A stretch of 61,922 nt of DNA from Azospirillum sp. (lineage in GTDB: Bacteria; Pseudomonadota; Alphaproteobacteria; Azospirillales; Azospirillaceae). Where the stretch lies: positions 1 through 61,922 of the forward strand of contig JAIXPD010000094.1 of the NCBI GenBank assembly GCA_027486405.1, read 5' to 3'. Positions 8,381-16,875 of the stretch are shown piece after piece (position 1 is the stretch's first letter; the number at the start of each line of letters is the position of its first letter). The notes beneath the pieces were generated by a model. The model had not been told where the DNA came from. It saw only the letters and a list, made by a program, of their open reading frames with translations, and did not search any database. Position numbers and translations under genes: made by a program.

Positions 8381-9436
8381 TCAGGACGCGGTGGGCAGCG
8401 CCACCGCGTCCGCCGCGCGGAAGCCCAGCCGGGCCGCCTGACCGGGGACGAACACCGGGTCATGGCCCAGATGCGGGACCTGCACGGTCAAGCCGCCGTC
8501 GAGGAAGGCGTTGACGAAGGCCCCTTCGAAATCGCGGTGGCTGACACGGGCCTCCAGCGCGTTTTCCTCCTGCCCCAGCGTCAGGCGTTCGGGACGGACA
8601 AACAGGGTGGCGCGGTCGCCCGGCGACAGCCGCCGGGGGTTGCGCCCGCGCAGCCGCCCGAATCCGGTGTCCACCACCGCCCAGCCGTCCGCCGATTCGG
8701 CGACCGTCCCGGCGAAGCGGTTGGTTTCGCCGACGAAGGAGGCGACGAAGGCGGTTTCCGGGTGGTCGTAGATGGCCGGGCCGTCGCCCACCTGCTCCAG
8801 CACGCCGCGCGACATCACGCCGATGCGGTCGGACATGGTCAGCGCCTCGCCCTGGTCATGGGTGATGTAGATGAAGGTGACGCCGGTCCGCCGCTGCAAC
8901 TCGCGCAGCTCCGCCCGCATGTGCTGGCGCAGCTTCAAATCCAGCGCCGACAGCGGTTCGTCCAGCAGCAGCACCGCCGGTTCGACCGCCAGGGCGCGGG
9001 CGATGGCGATGCGCTGGCGTTGGCCACCCGACAGGTCGGTGACGCGCTTGTTCGCCGTGTCGGGCAGCGCCACCAGTTCCAACAGCTCGCGCACCCGCTT
9101 GGCCCGGTCGGCGGACGGCACACCGCGCACCTCCAGCCCGAATCCGATGTTCTCGGCCACCGTCATCAGGGGGAACAGCGCCAGATTCTGGAAGATCAGG
9201 GCGGTCGGCCGCTTGTTCGGGCCGATGCCGCGCATGTCGGCCCCGCCGATGCGGACCACGCCGCTGGTCGGCTCCATGAAGCCGGAGATCATCCGCAGGA
9301 TCGTGGTCTTGCCGCAGCCCGACGGGCCGAGAAAACTGAAAAACTCCCCGGCCTTGATGGTCAGCGAGACGTTGTTGACGGCGATGGCCTCGCCAAACCG
9401 CATGGTCACGGAATCGAGTTGAACGTCTTGGCTCAT
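8381..9436 (-). CDS. potA: Polyamine-type ABC transporter ATP-binding protein, PotA/PotG family
   Basis: 351 residues from the ATG at 9436 (MSQDVQLDSVTMRF). AGGGGA before this codon selects it over an upstream in-frame start. Motifs in order: Walker A GPSGCGKTT, Q-loop FQNLALFP, signature LSGGQRQRIAIARAL, Walker B VLLLDEP, switch His ITHDQ. A TOBE/OB-like C-terminal domain follows (FVRPERLTL). It powers the permease pair encoded at 3713-5446. It follows potD on the same strand. Confidence 0.9.
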   Translation of the reverse strand: MSQDVQLDSVTMRFGEAIAVNNVSLTIKAGEFFSFLGPSGCGKTTILRMISGFMEPTSGVVRIGGADMRGIGPNKRPTALIFQNLALFPLMTVAENIGFGLEVRGVPSADRAKRVRELLELVALPDTANKRVTDLSGGQRQRIAIARALAVEPAVLLLDEPLSALDLKLRQHMRAELRELQRRTGVTFIYITHDQGEALTMSDRIGVMSRGVLEQVGDGPAIYDHPETAFVASFVGETNRFAGTVAESADGWAVVDTGFGRLRGRNPRRLSPGDRATLFVRPERLTLGQEENALEARVSHRDFEGAFVNAFLDGGLTVQVPHLGHDPVFVPGQAARLGFRAADAVALPTAS

Positions 9437-9530
9437 GGAGTCCCCTGATGCTTCCCTCCGAACCCTCCCCCAGCGGTGACAGGGGAAGAGGGGGAGGAGG
9501 CCCACGGCCCCCTCCCCGTCGCGCCGTGCC

Positions 9531-10730
9531 TTACGCGGCCAGGAAGCGGTCCTGGTACTCGTTGCGGATCGAGACGTACCAGGCCGGTTGGATCGGCCAC
9601 CACCACAGCTTTTGCAGCGCGTCGCCCGGATAGGCGTCGGCGAAGAACTGCTTGTTCAGGTCGGTCAGGTGCGCTTCCGCCCCCACCGCCGTGCTGGAGA
9701 TGCCGGAGAAGTTGGTGTAGAGCGCGCCCGCCTGCGGGGTGTAGAACCAATTGATCCAGGCGTAGGCGTTTTCCAGGTTTTCCGCCTTCTTCGGGATGGC
9801 GAAGCCTTCCATCCAGGCCAGCGACCCTTCCTTCGGCGCGATGAAGCGGACGGGCAGGCCCTCCTTGCGCAGCGCCACGGCGGTCGAATCCCAGGTCTGG
9901 CCGATGACGCAGCCGTTGGTGCGGAAGGCACCCTGCGCCTCGTTCTCGTTGGTCCAGAATTGGGCGACCGACTTCTTGTTGGCGACCGCCACCTTCAGGA
10001 TGGCGTCGAAGTTGGCGCGGGCCTTGGCCTCGTCCTTGAACTGGTCGCGCAGCGGGTGCGGCAGCTTGCCTTGGCTTTCCAGCCACAGCCCGATGCCGAT
10101 CAGCGAGGAGTGGCCGCGCACCGTCACCTTGCCCGCGTTGCCCGGCACCCAGAGATCGCCGTAGCTGGCGGTTCCATAGGCGAGCGGGGCCTTCTTCATG
10201 TCATAGGCCAGCGCCTCGGTCCCCCAATCGGCCGGGGCGAAGTAACGCTTGCCGCCGACGACGCCGCCCATCCCGGCGGACCCATCGACCGACGATTTCA
10301 GGCAGCCGTCCCACTTGACCTTCGATTCGTCGAGCGGCTGGACCAGATCGAAATCGACGTAGTTCGGCACGCGGTCCACCGTGGGGTGGATGATGTCGAA
10401 CCCGGCCCCGCCGGTGGCCTTCAACTGGTTCAGCAGCTCGTCGTTGGTGCCGTATTCGGTCAGGGTCGCCTTGACGCCGGTCTTCTTTTCGAAATCGGCC
10501 AGCATGTCCGGGCTGATGTAACCGGCCCAGGAGAAGATCTTGACCGAGCCGGAGGCCGCGCGGCCTTCGCGCAGGATGAAGGGACCGACCGAGGCCACAC
10601 CGGCCACCGCCGCCGCGCTCTTCAGCAGCAGGCGGCGGGAGAAGCTCTTGGCGGCGCGTTGGGTTTCGACGCTGGACCGCTGGGATTCGGTCATCGCGGC
10701 GGTGGCGAGCGTCGGCGTGATCGTCGGCAT
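9531..10730 (-). CDS. potD: Periplasmic polyamine-binding protein (PotD/PotF-like) with Tat signal
   Basis: 399 residues from the ATG at 10730; an ATG at 10694 is the alternative. The N-terminus has a twin-arginine motif, SRRLLLKSAAAVAG, then a cleavage region before ASGSVKIFSWAGYISP. This suggests folded export. Family segments include LADFEKKTGVKATLTEYGTNDELL and INWFYTPQAGALYTN. It delivers substrate to the PotABC channel. GGGAG lies about 11 bases before 10730. It is the first gene of the pot block. Confidence 0.88.
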   Translation of the reverse strand: MPTITPTLATAAMTESQRSSVETQRAAKSFSRRLLLKSAAAVAGVASVGPFILREGRAASGSVKIFSWAGYISPDMLADFEKKTGVKATLTEYGTNDELLNQLKATGGAGFDIIHPTVDRVPNYVDFDLVQPLDESKVKWDGCLKSSVDGSAGMGGVVGGKRYFAPADWGTEALAYDMKKAPLAYGTASYGDLWVPGNAGKVTVRGHSSLIGIGLWLESQGKLPHPLRDQFKDEAKARANFDAILKVAVANKKSVAQFWTNENEAQGAFRTNGCVIGQTWDSTAVALRKEGLPVRFIAPKEGSLAWMEGFAIPKKAENLENAYAWINWFYTPQAGALYTNFSGISSTAVGAEAHLTDLNKQFFADAYPGDALQKLWWWPIQPAWYVSIRNEYQDRFLAA

Positions 10731-10916
10731 GGCACCCAATCTCCCTGTTCGCAAAGCGTTGGCGAAGACCCGACCGCGCACCGCGCCGTCCGGCTTCCGC
10801 ATAGGGCAAGGAGTGTGCCCGAGAAAAACCGGGATCGTCCACGACCGACTGCGGGGCGATGGAAAAGTTTCACAGCGGCGTCATGCGTTTGTCGCGATCA
10901 CCTAACCCTGTCGCGA

Positions 10917-11843
10917 TCACATCACATGGAAGCGCGCCTTCAGCACCACCCCTTCCGCCCCGCACACCACGGTGCGGTTGCGCCCGTTGCGCTTGGCGAA
11001 ATAAAGCGCCTCGTCGGCCCGCGCCAGCATCGCCGCCGCCGACTCGGCCCCCTGGGTCGGGCAGACGCCGACGCTGACGGTGAAACCGAAACAGCCGCCA
11101 TCGGCCCGCACCGCCATCAGGGCGGCGGTCGATTCGCGGATGCGCTCCAGTTGGGCGATGGTCGTCACCAGATCATCGGCGGGCAGGACCATGCCGAACT
11201 CCTCGCCGCCCAGACGGCCCAGAAAGCCGCCCTCCGGGACCAGCGCCGCGCTGTTCTCGGCAAAACGCTTCAGCGCCAGATCGCCGTTCGAATGGCCGTG
11301 GGTGTCGTTGATCGTCTTGAAATGATCGATGTCGAACATCGCCACCGCCAGCGGCGCGCCGTGGCGCACCGACTCGTCGTAGGCGCGCTCCAGCCGCTCC
11401 ATGAAATGGCGGCGGTTCATCACCCCGGTCAGGTAATCGGTGTTCAACAGATCGGCCATCGCCCGGTGCGTCCGGGTGATCCGTTCGCCTGCGCGCACGC
11501 GGGCGCGCAGCATCGGCAGATCGATGGGTTTGGTCAGGAACTCGTCGGCCCCGGCGTCGAACGCCTCGATCCGGCGCTGGCTGTCGGCGTCGGTGGTCAT
11601 CAGGATGGTGAAGGTGCGGTGCTGGTCGTCGTCGGCCCGGATCAGCCAACACAGCTCCAACCCGTTCATCCGGGGCATTTCCAGGTCGGTGATGACGACA
11701 TGGACGTCCTGGCAGCGGTACAGGTCCAGCGCCTCCGCCCCATCCCGAGCGAGCAGAACCCGGTAGTTGTATCCCTCCAGATGCTCTTTGATGATCCTGC
11801 GGACAACCGACGAGTCGTCAACGACGAGGACACTGGTTTCCAC
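10917..11843 (-). CDS. Response regulator with REC and GGDEF domains (diguanylate cyclase)
   Basis: About 308 residues from a GTG at 11843; a TTG at 11903 would add 20 residues. The receiver domain comes first: acidic pocket VVDDS, phospho-acceptor Asp in VVITDLEMPRMNG, Thr in LMTTD, Lys in FLTKP. The GGDEF domain has an intact GRLGGEEFG active site, so it should make cyclic di-GMP. The RxxD inhibitory site expected five residues before GGEEF is absent (PEGG there). It lies just downstream of dnaA on the same strand; co-transcription is possible. Confidence 0.88.
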   Translation of the reverse strand: METSVLVVDDSSVVRRIIKEHLEGYNYRVLLARDGAEALDLYRCQDVHVVITDLEMPRMNGLELCWLIRADDDQHRTFTILMTTDADSQRRIEAFDAGADEFLTKPIDLPMLRARVRAGERITRTHRAMADLLNTDYLTGVMNRRHFMERLERAYDESVRHGAPLAVAMFDIDHFKTINDTHGHSNGDLALKRFAENSAALVPEGGFLGRLGGEEFGMVLPADDLVTTIAQLERIRESTAALMAVRADGGCFGFTVSVGVCPTQGAESAAAMLARADEALYFAKRNGRNRTVVCGAEGVVLKARFHVM

Positions 11844-11966
11844 GGCGCGATCATCCCCAGCCAATGCAACCCTATGGCGGGGTTTTGTCAGGATTCTAGC
11901 CAAAAGTCACAGAAAACAGGTCGAAAGGCAGAGGCCGGGGCGTTTCGTCGCGCCTCCGGCCTGCGG

Positions 11967-13550
11967 TCAGTTTTCCAGCATCCGCCGCAGCAGCTCGACA
12001 TCCTCGGCAAAGGAGGGGTCGGTGGTGCGCAGCTCGTCCACCTTCTTGACCGCGTGCATCACGGTGGTGTGATCGCGCCCGCCAAACTTGCGGCCGATCT
12101 CCGGCAGGGAGCGGGCGGTCAGCTGCTTGGCCAGATACATGGCGATCTGCCGGGGCCGGGCCACGGCGCGGGCGCGGCGGGCCGAATGCATGTCGGCGAC
12201 GCGGATGTTGTAATGCTCGGCAACGCGCTTCTGGATCTCGTCGATGGTCACGCGGCGGTCGTTGGCGCGCAGCAGGTCGTGCAGCACCTCCTGCGTCGTT
12301 TCCAGCGAGATGGAGCGGCCGACGAGGTCGGCGTGGGCGACGATGCGATTCAGCGCCCCTTCCAGCTCGCGCACGTTGGACGTGATCTTGTGGGCCAGGA
12401 ACTCCAGCACCTTCAGCGGAATCGTCGCCTGGAGCGCGTCGGCCTTGGCCTGGAGAATCCCCAGCCGCAGTTCGTAGGTGGTCGGGTGGATGTCGGCGAC
12501 CAAGCCCCAGCCCAGGCGGGAGCGCAAGCGCTCCTCCATCCCTTCCAGATCGGACGGGCTTTTGTCGGCGGAGATGATGACCTGCCGGTTCTGATCGACC
12601 AGCGCGTTGAAGGTGTGGAAGAACTCTTCCTGCGTCGAATCCTTGCCGCTGATGAACTGCACGTCGTCGATCATCAGCACGTCCACCGACCGGAACTGCT
12701 GCTTGAACGCCATCGTGTCCTTGAAGCGCAGGGCGCGGATGAACTGGTACATGAACTTTTCCGCCGACAGGTAGAGCACCTTGCGGTTGGGATCGTTCTT
12801 GCGGATTTGCCAGGCCAGCGCGTGCATCAGGTGGGTCTTGCCCAACCCGACCCCGCCATAAAGGAACAGCGGGTTGAAGGTGACGGTTGTGGCGTCGGCG
12901 ACGCGGCGGGCGGCGGCGTGGGCCAGCTCGTTCGGCTTGCCGACGACGAAATTCTCGAAGGTGAAGCGCGGGTCGAGCGCCGCCGACAGGTCGGAGCGGT
13001 CTTCCAGAATGGCCGGAACCCCGTTCGGCGACTCGTCCGACGCCCCGCCATAGGAGGCGGAGGTGTAGACGGCGGCGGGCGCGGGCGATCCGAAGGAGGA
13101 CGGGGCCGTCGGCGCGCCCGTGTCCATCGAACGGCGTTCGGCGGCGGCGGTGAACAGGGTGCGGGAGTCGCCCCGATCGCGCGGGCCGGAATCGCGGGAT
13201 CCAGCGTCGCGCAGGCTGTCGCGCAAGCCGGAGTCGCGGGGGGGCGGATCGTCGCGGTCGTCGTTGTCCGCGCTCAGCACGGCGGGCGCGCTGGTGGAGG
13301 CGACCACCACATCAATGGATTGGACGTCGGGGTTCTCCCCCGACCACAGGGCGCGAATCCGGTCGGCGTAGTGGGTCAGCACCCAATCGCGCATGAAGCG
13401 CGTCGGCACGACGATGCACACCTCGCCGCCGGTCATACTGGCGACGGACAGCGGTTGAAGCCAACTGCGGTAGGCGATCTCGCCCACCTCGTCTTTCAGA
13501 CGCCCACGCACCCGCGCCCACTGCTGATCCAACGACACGCCGACCGACAT
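11967..13550 (-). CDS. dnaA: Chromosomal replication initiator DnaA
   Basis: 527 residues. Domain I starts WARVRGRLKDEVGEIAYRSW. A long linker (about residues 85-190) includes an Arg-Asp-rich stretch, RDSGLRDSLRDAGSRDSG. The AAA+ domain has Walker A GGVGLGKTH near 232-240 and Walker B VLMIDDVQF. The C-terminal DNA-binding domain carries GRDHTTVMHAVKKV, the helix-turn-helix that reads DnaA boxes. It assembles on the origin and opens DNA. Neighbours rpsT, enoyl-CoA hydratase and mutM are typical of alphaproteobacteria. Confidence 0.97.
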   Translation of the reverse strand: MSVGVSLDQQWARVRGRLKDEVGEIAYRSWLQPLSVASMTGGEVCIVVPTRFMRDWVLTHYADRIRALWSGENPDVQSIDVVVASTSAPAVLSADNDDRDDPPPRDSGLRDSLRDAGSRDSGPRDRGDSRTLFTAAAERRSMDTGAPTAPSSFGSPAPAAVYTSASYGGASDESPNGVPAILEDRSDLSAALDPRFTFENFVVGKPNELAHAAARRVADATTVTFNPLFLYGGVGLGKTHLMHALAWQIRKNDPNRKVLYLSAEKFMYQFIRALRFKDTMAFKQQFRSVDVLMIDDVQFISGKDSTQEEFFHTFNALVDQNRQVIISADKSPSDLEGMEERLRSRLGWGLVADIHPTTYELRLGILQAKADALQATIPLKVLEFLAHKITSNVRELEGALNRIVAHADLVGRSISLETTQEVLHDLLRANDRRVTIDEIQKRVAEHYNIRVADMHSARRARAVARPRQIAMYLAKQLTARSLPEIGRKFGGRDHTTVMHAVKKVDELRTTDPSFAEDVELLRRMLEN

Positions 13551-14048
13551 GCTCCTCTACCCCCGCCCCGTTCCCCACGGCGGCGACCGCCACCACGCGT
13601 TCACCACCGAAAGGGCGGGTTCATCCCGCCCTGCCGCACCATGCCCCAACGGATCAAACCATCCATGCCCCCGCCGGATGGCGCACCGGACAAGGACAAA
13701 CACACACCAACCGATGCGGTTGCAAAAACCAGCATCAGCGCTGCGCGTTTTTAGAAAAGCAACAATCATGCACCAACCGCGACATAAGAATGCCCGCTTG
13801 GTCCAAGACCTTCGCCATCTCTGCGTTTATCCGACCGGTGCGCGGCGCGTTGAACACACCAATTCGCAACATCGGACGGAAGAAAACTGTAATCCCCCGC
13901 CAGATGACTGGCAATGGGACAGATGGCGAACGGGTCAAAAAGACTCTGTTGACACGCCTAACATCAAGATTCCATTGGCGAATCATCGAAAAGACCCGTG
14001 GGTTTTTCCAAACAATTGCTTGAAATCCCACACACCTCTTTCAAACGC
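13551..14048. other. Intergenic region between dnaA and rpsT, relatively AT-rich
   Basis: About 500 bases without a convincing gene on either strand. GC falls compared with neighbours from about 13,740 onward. Near-matches to a DnaA box (TTATCCGAC near 13,826 and TTTTCCAAA near 14,006) exist, but no canonical TTATCCACA was found. It must hold the dnaA promoter; I could not pick one with confidence. Confidence 0.5.
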
Positions 14049-14084
14049 AAAAAGCCGCGCCCCGAATCTCGGGCGCGGCTTTTT
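14049..14084 (-). terminator. Rho-independent terminator of rpsT
   Basis: AAAAAGCCGCGCCC (14049-14062), an 8-base loop and GGGCGCGGCTTTTT (14071-14084) form a perfect 14-bp stem. On the minus strand, just after the rpsT stop, the stem ends in a T-run. The A-run on the other side makes it able to act in both directions. Confidence 0.9.
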
Positions 14085-14105
14085 GAAACCGGCAAACAGG
14101 CTCGA

Positions 14106-14366
14106 TCAGAGAGCCTTGATGCGGGCCGAGAGGCGCGACAGCTTGCGCGACACCGTGTTCAGGTGCAGCACGCCCTTGCTGACGCCGCGCATCATTTCCG
14201 GCTGAGCGGACTTGAAGGCCTCGGCGGCGGCCGACTTGTCGCCGGACTCGATCGCGCCCTCAACCTTCTTCACGAAGGAACGGATGCGGCTGATGCGGTT
14301 ACGATTGACTTCCGTACGACGCTCGGTCTGACGGATGCGCTTTTCAGCGGACTTGTGATTGGCCAT
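14106..14366 (-). CDS. rpsT: 30S ribosomal protein S20
   Basis: 86 residues, the usual length. The N-terminus MANHKSAEKRIRQTERRTEVNR and the C-terminal GVLHLNTVSRKLSRLSARIKAL are characteristic of S20, a primary 16S rRNA-binding protein. It has its own strong promoter (14412-14440) and terminator (14049-14084), so it appears to be a single-gene transcript. Location next to dnaA is usual in alphaproteobacteria. Confidence 0.97.
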   Translation of the reverse strand: MANHKSAEKRIRQTERRTEVNRNRISRIRSFVKKVEGAIESGDKSAAAEAFKSAQPEMMRGVSKGVLHLNTVSRKLSRLSARIKAL

Positions 14367-14411
14367 GGAAACCCTACTCCGAACGACACGTCTGTCGCAA
14401 TGCGAGCGCGC

Positions 14412-14440
14412 CTTATACGCTCAGGCCAAATGAGAGTCAA
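14412..14440 (-). promoter_or_regulatory. Sigma-70-type promoter of rpsT
   Basis: On the minus strand, TTGACT (14440-14435) is followed by exactly 17 bases and TATAAG (14417-14412). This is nearly the housekeeping consensus. It lies about 46 bases before the rpsT start codon, which fits a highly expressed ribosomal gene. Confidence 0.85.
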
Positions 14441-14500
14441 GACGCCGACCGTGTCAGATCTCATTCAATCTCAGCGAAACATCATCATGATTGAAACGGT

Positions 14501-14529
14501 GCCGTCCCCCACAAGATGCGGGGGACGGC
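14501..14529 (-). terminator. Hairpin downstream of the enoyl-CoA hydratase gene
   Basis: GCCGTCCCCC (14501-14510), a 9-base loop and GGGGGACGGC (14520-14529) form a perfect 10-bp stem just after the hydratase stop. On the minus strand it is followed by ACCGTTTC, a poor T-run. It probably ends that transcript. Confidence 0.6.
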
Positions 14530-14539
14530 TTCTCAAGAA

Positions 14540-15316
14540 TCAGCGGTTCTTCCACACCGGCTGACGCTTTTCGGCAAAGGCGGCCATGCCTTCCTTCTGA
14601 TCTTCGGTGGCGAAGGTCGAATGGAAGACGCGGCGTTCGAAATGCACGCCTTCGGCCAGGGTGGTTTCATAGGCGGCGTTCACCGCCTCCTTGGCCATGG
14701 CGACGATGGGCTGCGACAGCGAGGCGATCTTGGTGGCGACCTTCACCGCCTCCTCCACCAGTTCCGCCGCCGGGACCACCCGGCTGACCAGACCGCAGCG
14801 CTCGGCCTCCGCCGCGTCGATCATGCGGCCGGTCAGGACCATTTCCATCGCCTTGGACTTGCCGACGAAGCGGGTCAGGCGCTGGGTGCCGCCGGCCCCC
14901 GGGATGGTCCCGATGGTGATTTCCGGCTGACCGAACTTGGCGGTGTCGGCGGCCAGGATGAAGTCGGCCATCATCGCCAGCTCGCAGCCGCCGCCGAGCG
15001 CGAAGCCCGCGACCGCCGCGATGGTCGGCTTGCGGCACTTGGCCAGCTGCTCCCACTTCGCGGTGATGAAGTTGGAGGTGTAGACGTCCATATAGGTGAA
15101 ACCGGCCATCTCCTTGATGTCGGCCCCGGCGGCGAAGGCGCGCTCCGACCCGGTGATGACGATGGCCCCAATGGCGCTGTCGGCCTCAAAGCCGTCGAGC
15201 GCCTGGCCCAGCTCCGTCACCAGCTGGTCGCACAGGGCGTTCAACGCCTTGGGGCGGTTCAGGGTGATGAGGCCGACGGGGCCACGGGTTTCGACGAGAA
15301 TGGTTTCATACGACAT
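14540..15316 (-). CDS. Enoyl-CoA hydratase (crotonase family)
   Basis: 258 residues, the normal length. The oxyanion-hole segments are AFAAGADIKEMAG and FALGGGCELAMMAD. The catalytic Glu pair is in GGGCELA and GQPEITIGTIPG. It hydrates trans-2-enoyl-CoA in fatty acid beta-oxidation or a related acyl-CoA route. It lies between rpsT and mutM, as in many alphaproteobacteria, so its place does not by itself indicate a special pathway. Confidence 0.93.
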   Translation of the reverse strand: MSYETILVETRGPVGLITLNRPKALNALCDQLVTELGQALDGFEADSAIGAIVITGSERAFAAGADIKEMAGFTYMDVYTSNFITAKWEQLAKCRKPTIAAVAGFALGGGCELAMMADFILAADTAKFGQPEITIGTIPGAGGTQRLTRFVGKSKAMEMVLTGRMIDAAEAERCGLVSRVVPAAELVEEAVKVATKIASLSQPIVAMAKEAVNAAYETTLAEGVHFERRVFHSTFATEDQKEGMAAFAEKRQPVWKNR

Positions 15317-15464
15317 GATTGCAGCGGTCTCCCGTTCTGGCGGGGTCGGCGTTGCCGCCCCGTGGTGTGGTGTGCGTCCGGTTTCTTGCTTGTGGTTGTT
15401 CGGCTTCCGGTCGGGGCTGTTGGTGGGGCTGGAGGGTCTGGCCGGACGGAGGGAGTCCCCCGCC

Positions 15465-15881
15465 TCAGCGCGGCGTCAGGGTGAAGCGCAGGGTCGTCCG
15501 GTCCGACGACGCGCTCCCCGTGACGAAATCCAGCCGCAGCCCCTCGCCCTCGCGGACGAAGCGCTGTTCGGCGGCCCGGCTCCACCCCAGTTGCGGCAGG
15601 GTCTGGTCGTAAAAGGCCAGAACCGCGCCGCGCGGGACCATGCCCGACAGCACCACCTGGACGATTCGCCCGTCGGGTTTGTCGAACACCAGCGGTTCGG
15701 GGTCGACCGGTTCGAGTCCCGGCATCGCTGGCACGTCGGCCAGACCGGGAACGAAGGGCGACGCCGCAATGGCGGGGGCCGGAAGCAAGGGAAAAGCGAG
15801 GCTCCCCAGGCCCGCGACCGCGGGGCCAGCAAGGAGAAGGGCGCCGAACGTCGCCCGAAGCGTGGCCGAAAAAGCCGTCAT
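15465..15881 (-). CDS. Secreted protein of unknown function
   Basis: 138 residues from the ATG at 15881. A signal peptide or anchor (FGALLLAGPAVAGLGSLAFPLL) is followed by a compact domain with PDGRIVQVVLSGMVPRG and LPQLGWSR. This resembles small alphaproteobacterial periplasmic proteins found next to mutM; I do not recognise a named family with certainty. It starts 14 bases after the mutM stop, so the two are probably co-transcribed. Confidence 0.65.
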   Translation of the reverse strand: MTAFSATLRATFGALLLAGPAVAGLGSLAFPLLPAPAIAASPFVPGLADVPAMPGLEPVDPEPLVFDKPDGRIVQVVLSGMVPRGAVLAFYDQTLPQLGWSRAAEQRFVREGEGLRLDFVTGSASSDRTTLRFTLTPR

Positions 15882-15894
15882 ACGCTCAGGTATA

Positions 15895-16737
15895 TCAGCG
15901 TTGGCGCGCCGCACAATAGAAAGTCGAGCGCCCCGACTGCACGATCCGCTGAACGCCCCCGGTCGCCGCCGCATCGCAGTCGCAGCCGGGGCAGGGCTGG
16001 CCCGCCCGGTCATAGACGGCGAACTGGTGCTGGAAATAGCCCAGCTCCCCCGACGCCTGCCGGTAATCGCGCAGCGACGACCCGCCCGCCGCGATGGCGC
16101 GGCCCAACACCTCGCGAATCGCGGTGGCCAGTTGGTCGGCTTCCGCCCGGCTGACGTCGGCCGCCGCCCGGGTGGGGTGGATGCCCGCCTGGAACAGCGC
16201 CTCCGACACATAGATGTTGCCCAGCCCGGCGACAACGCCCTGGTCGAGCAGCGCCGCCTTGATCGGCGTGATCTTCCCGGCCAGCCGGTCGGCCAGCACC
16301 GGGCCGGAGAAACCGTTGCCCAGCGGCTCCGGCCCCAGGGCGCGCAGCATCGGGTGATCGGCCAACGCGTCCGCCGTCGTCAGATCCATCAGGCCGAAGC
16401 GGCGGGCGTCGTTGAAGGTCACGGTCGTGCCGCTGTCCACCTCGAACACGACATGGTCGTGCTTGCCCGGCGACTCGGGCCGCTGCGGCGCGATCAGCAT
16501 CCGCCCGGACATGCCGAGATGGACGATCAGCACCGCCCCGTCGTCCAAATCCACCAGAATGTATTTCGCCCGCCGCCGCACCGCTGTGACCCGCCGCCCG
16601 GTCAGGCGCGCGACAAAGTCCGGCGGAAAGGGCGTGCGCAGATTGGGCCGGTTCTGATCGACACGGACCAGAACCCGCCCCTCAAGATGCGGGGCAAGCC
16701 CCCGGCACACGGTTTCAACTTCAGGAAGCTCAGGCAT
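15895..16737 (-). CDS. mutM: Formamidopyrimidine-DNA glycosylase MutM (Fpg), atypical zinc finger
   Basis: 280 residues from the ATG at 16737, giving MPELPEVETVCRGL with the catalytic Pro next to the start Met and Glu beside it. It removes 8-oxoguanine and cuts the DNA backbone. The helix-two-turn-helix region includes AGLGNIYVSEALF. The C-terminal zinc finger has CPGC but ends FYCAARQR; the usual CxxC has Arg in place of its second Cys. An extra Cys sits in the first knuckle (CPGCDC). Confidence 0.93.
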   Translation of the reverse strand: MPELPEVETVCRGLAPHLEGRVLVRVDQNRPNLRTPFPPDFVARLTGRRVTAVRRRAKYILVDLDDGAVLIVHLGMSGRMLIAPQRPESPGKHDHVVFEVDSGTTVTFNDARRFGLMDLTTADALADHPMLRALGPEPLGNGFSGPVLADRLAGKITPIKAALLDQGVVAGLGNIYVSEALFQAGIHPTRAAADVSRAEADQLATAIREVLGRAIAAGGSSLRDYRQASGELGYFQHQFAVYDRAGQPCPGCDCDAAATGGVQRIVQSGRSTFYCAARQR

Positions 16738-16875
16738 GGGCGTCAGGGTGGGGGAAGGAGGGGGGTAGCGCAAGGGGGATTCGGGGCGTTAGATTGGCCG
16801 TATGCCCGTTGCTGCCCCCATCGCCGCGCGCCGACGCGCGTCACCTCAGCACCTTGCGTTTCAGGACCATACGCC

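Noticed and set aside
9588..13754. Open frame of 1388 codons on the plus strand over potD, GGDEF and dnaA
   Set aside because: It is antisense to well-recognised genes, and its His/Gln/Arg/Gly-rich composition is what high-GC third positions produce in the mirror frame.
13820..14015. DnaA boxes marking oriC
   Set aside because: Only imperfect matches (TTATCCGAC, TTTTCCAAA) were seen and no cluster, so no origin feature is called.
15882..16235. Extension of the secreted protein gene upstream to 16235
   Set aside because: It would overlap most of the mutM end, and the sequence before the ATG at 15881 looks like a mutM shadow; the later start yields a normal signal peptide.
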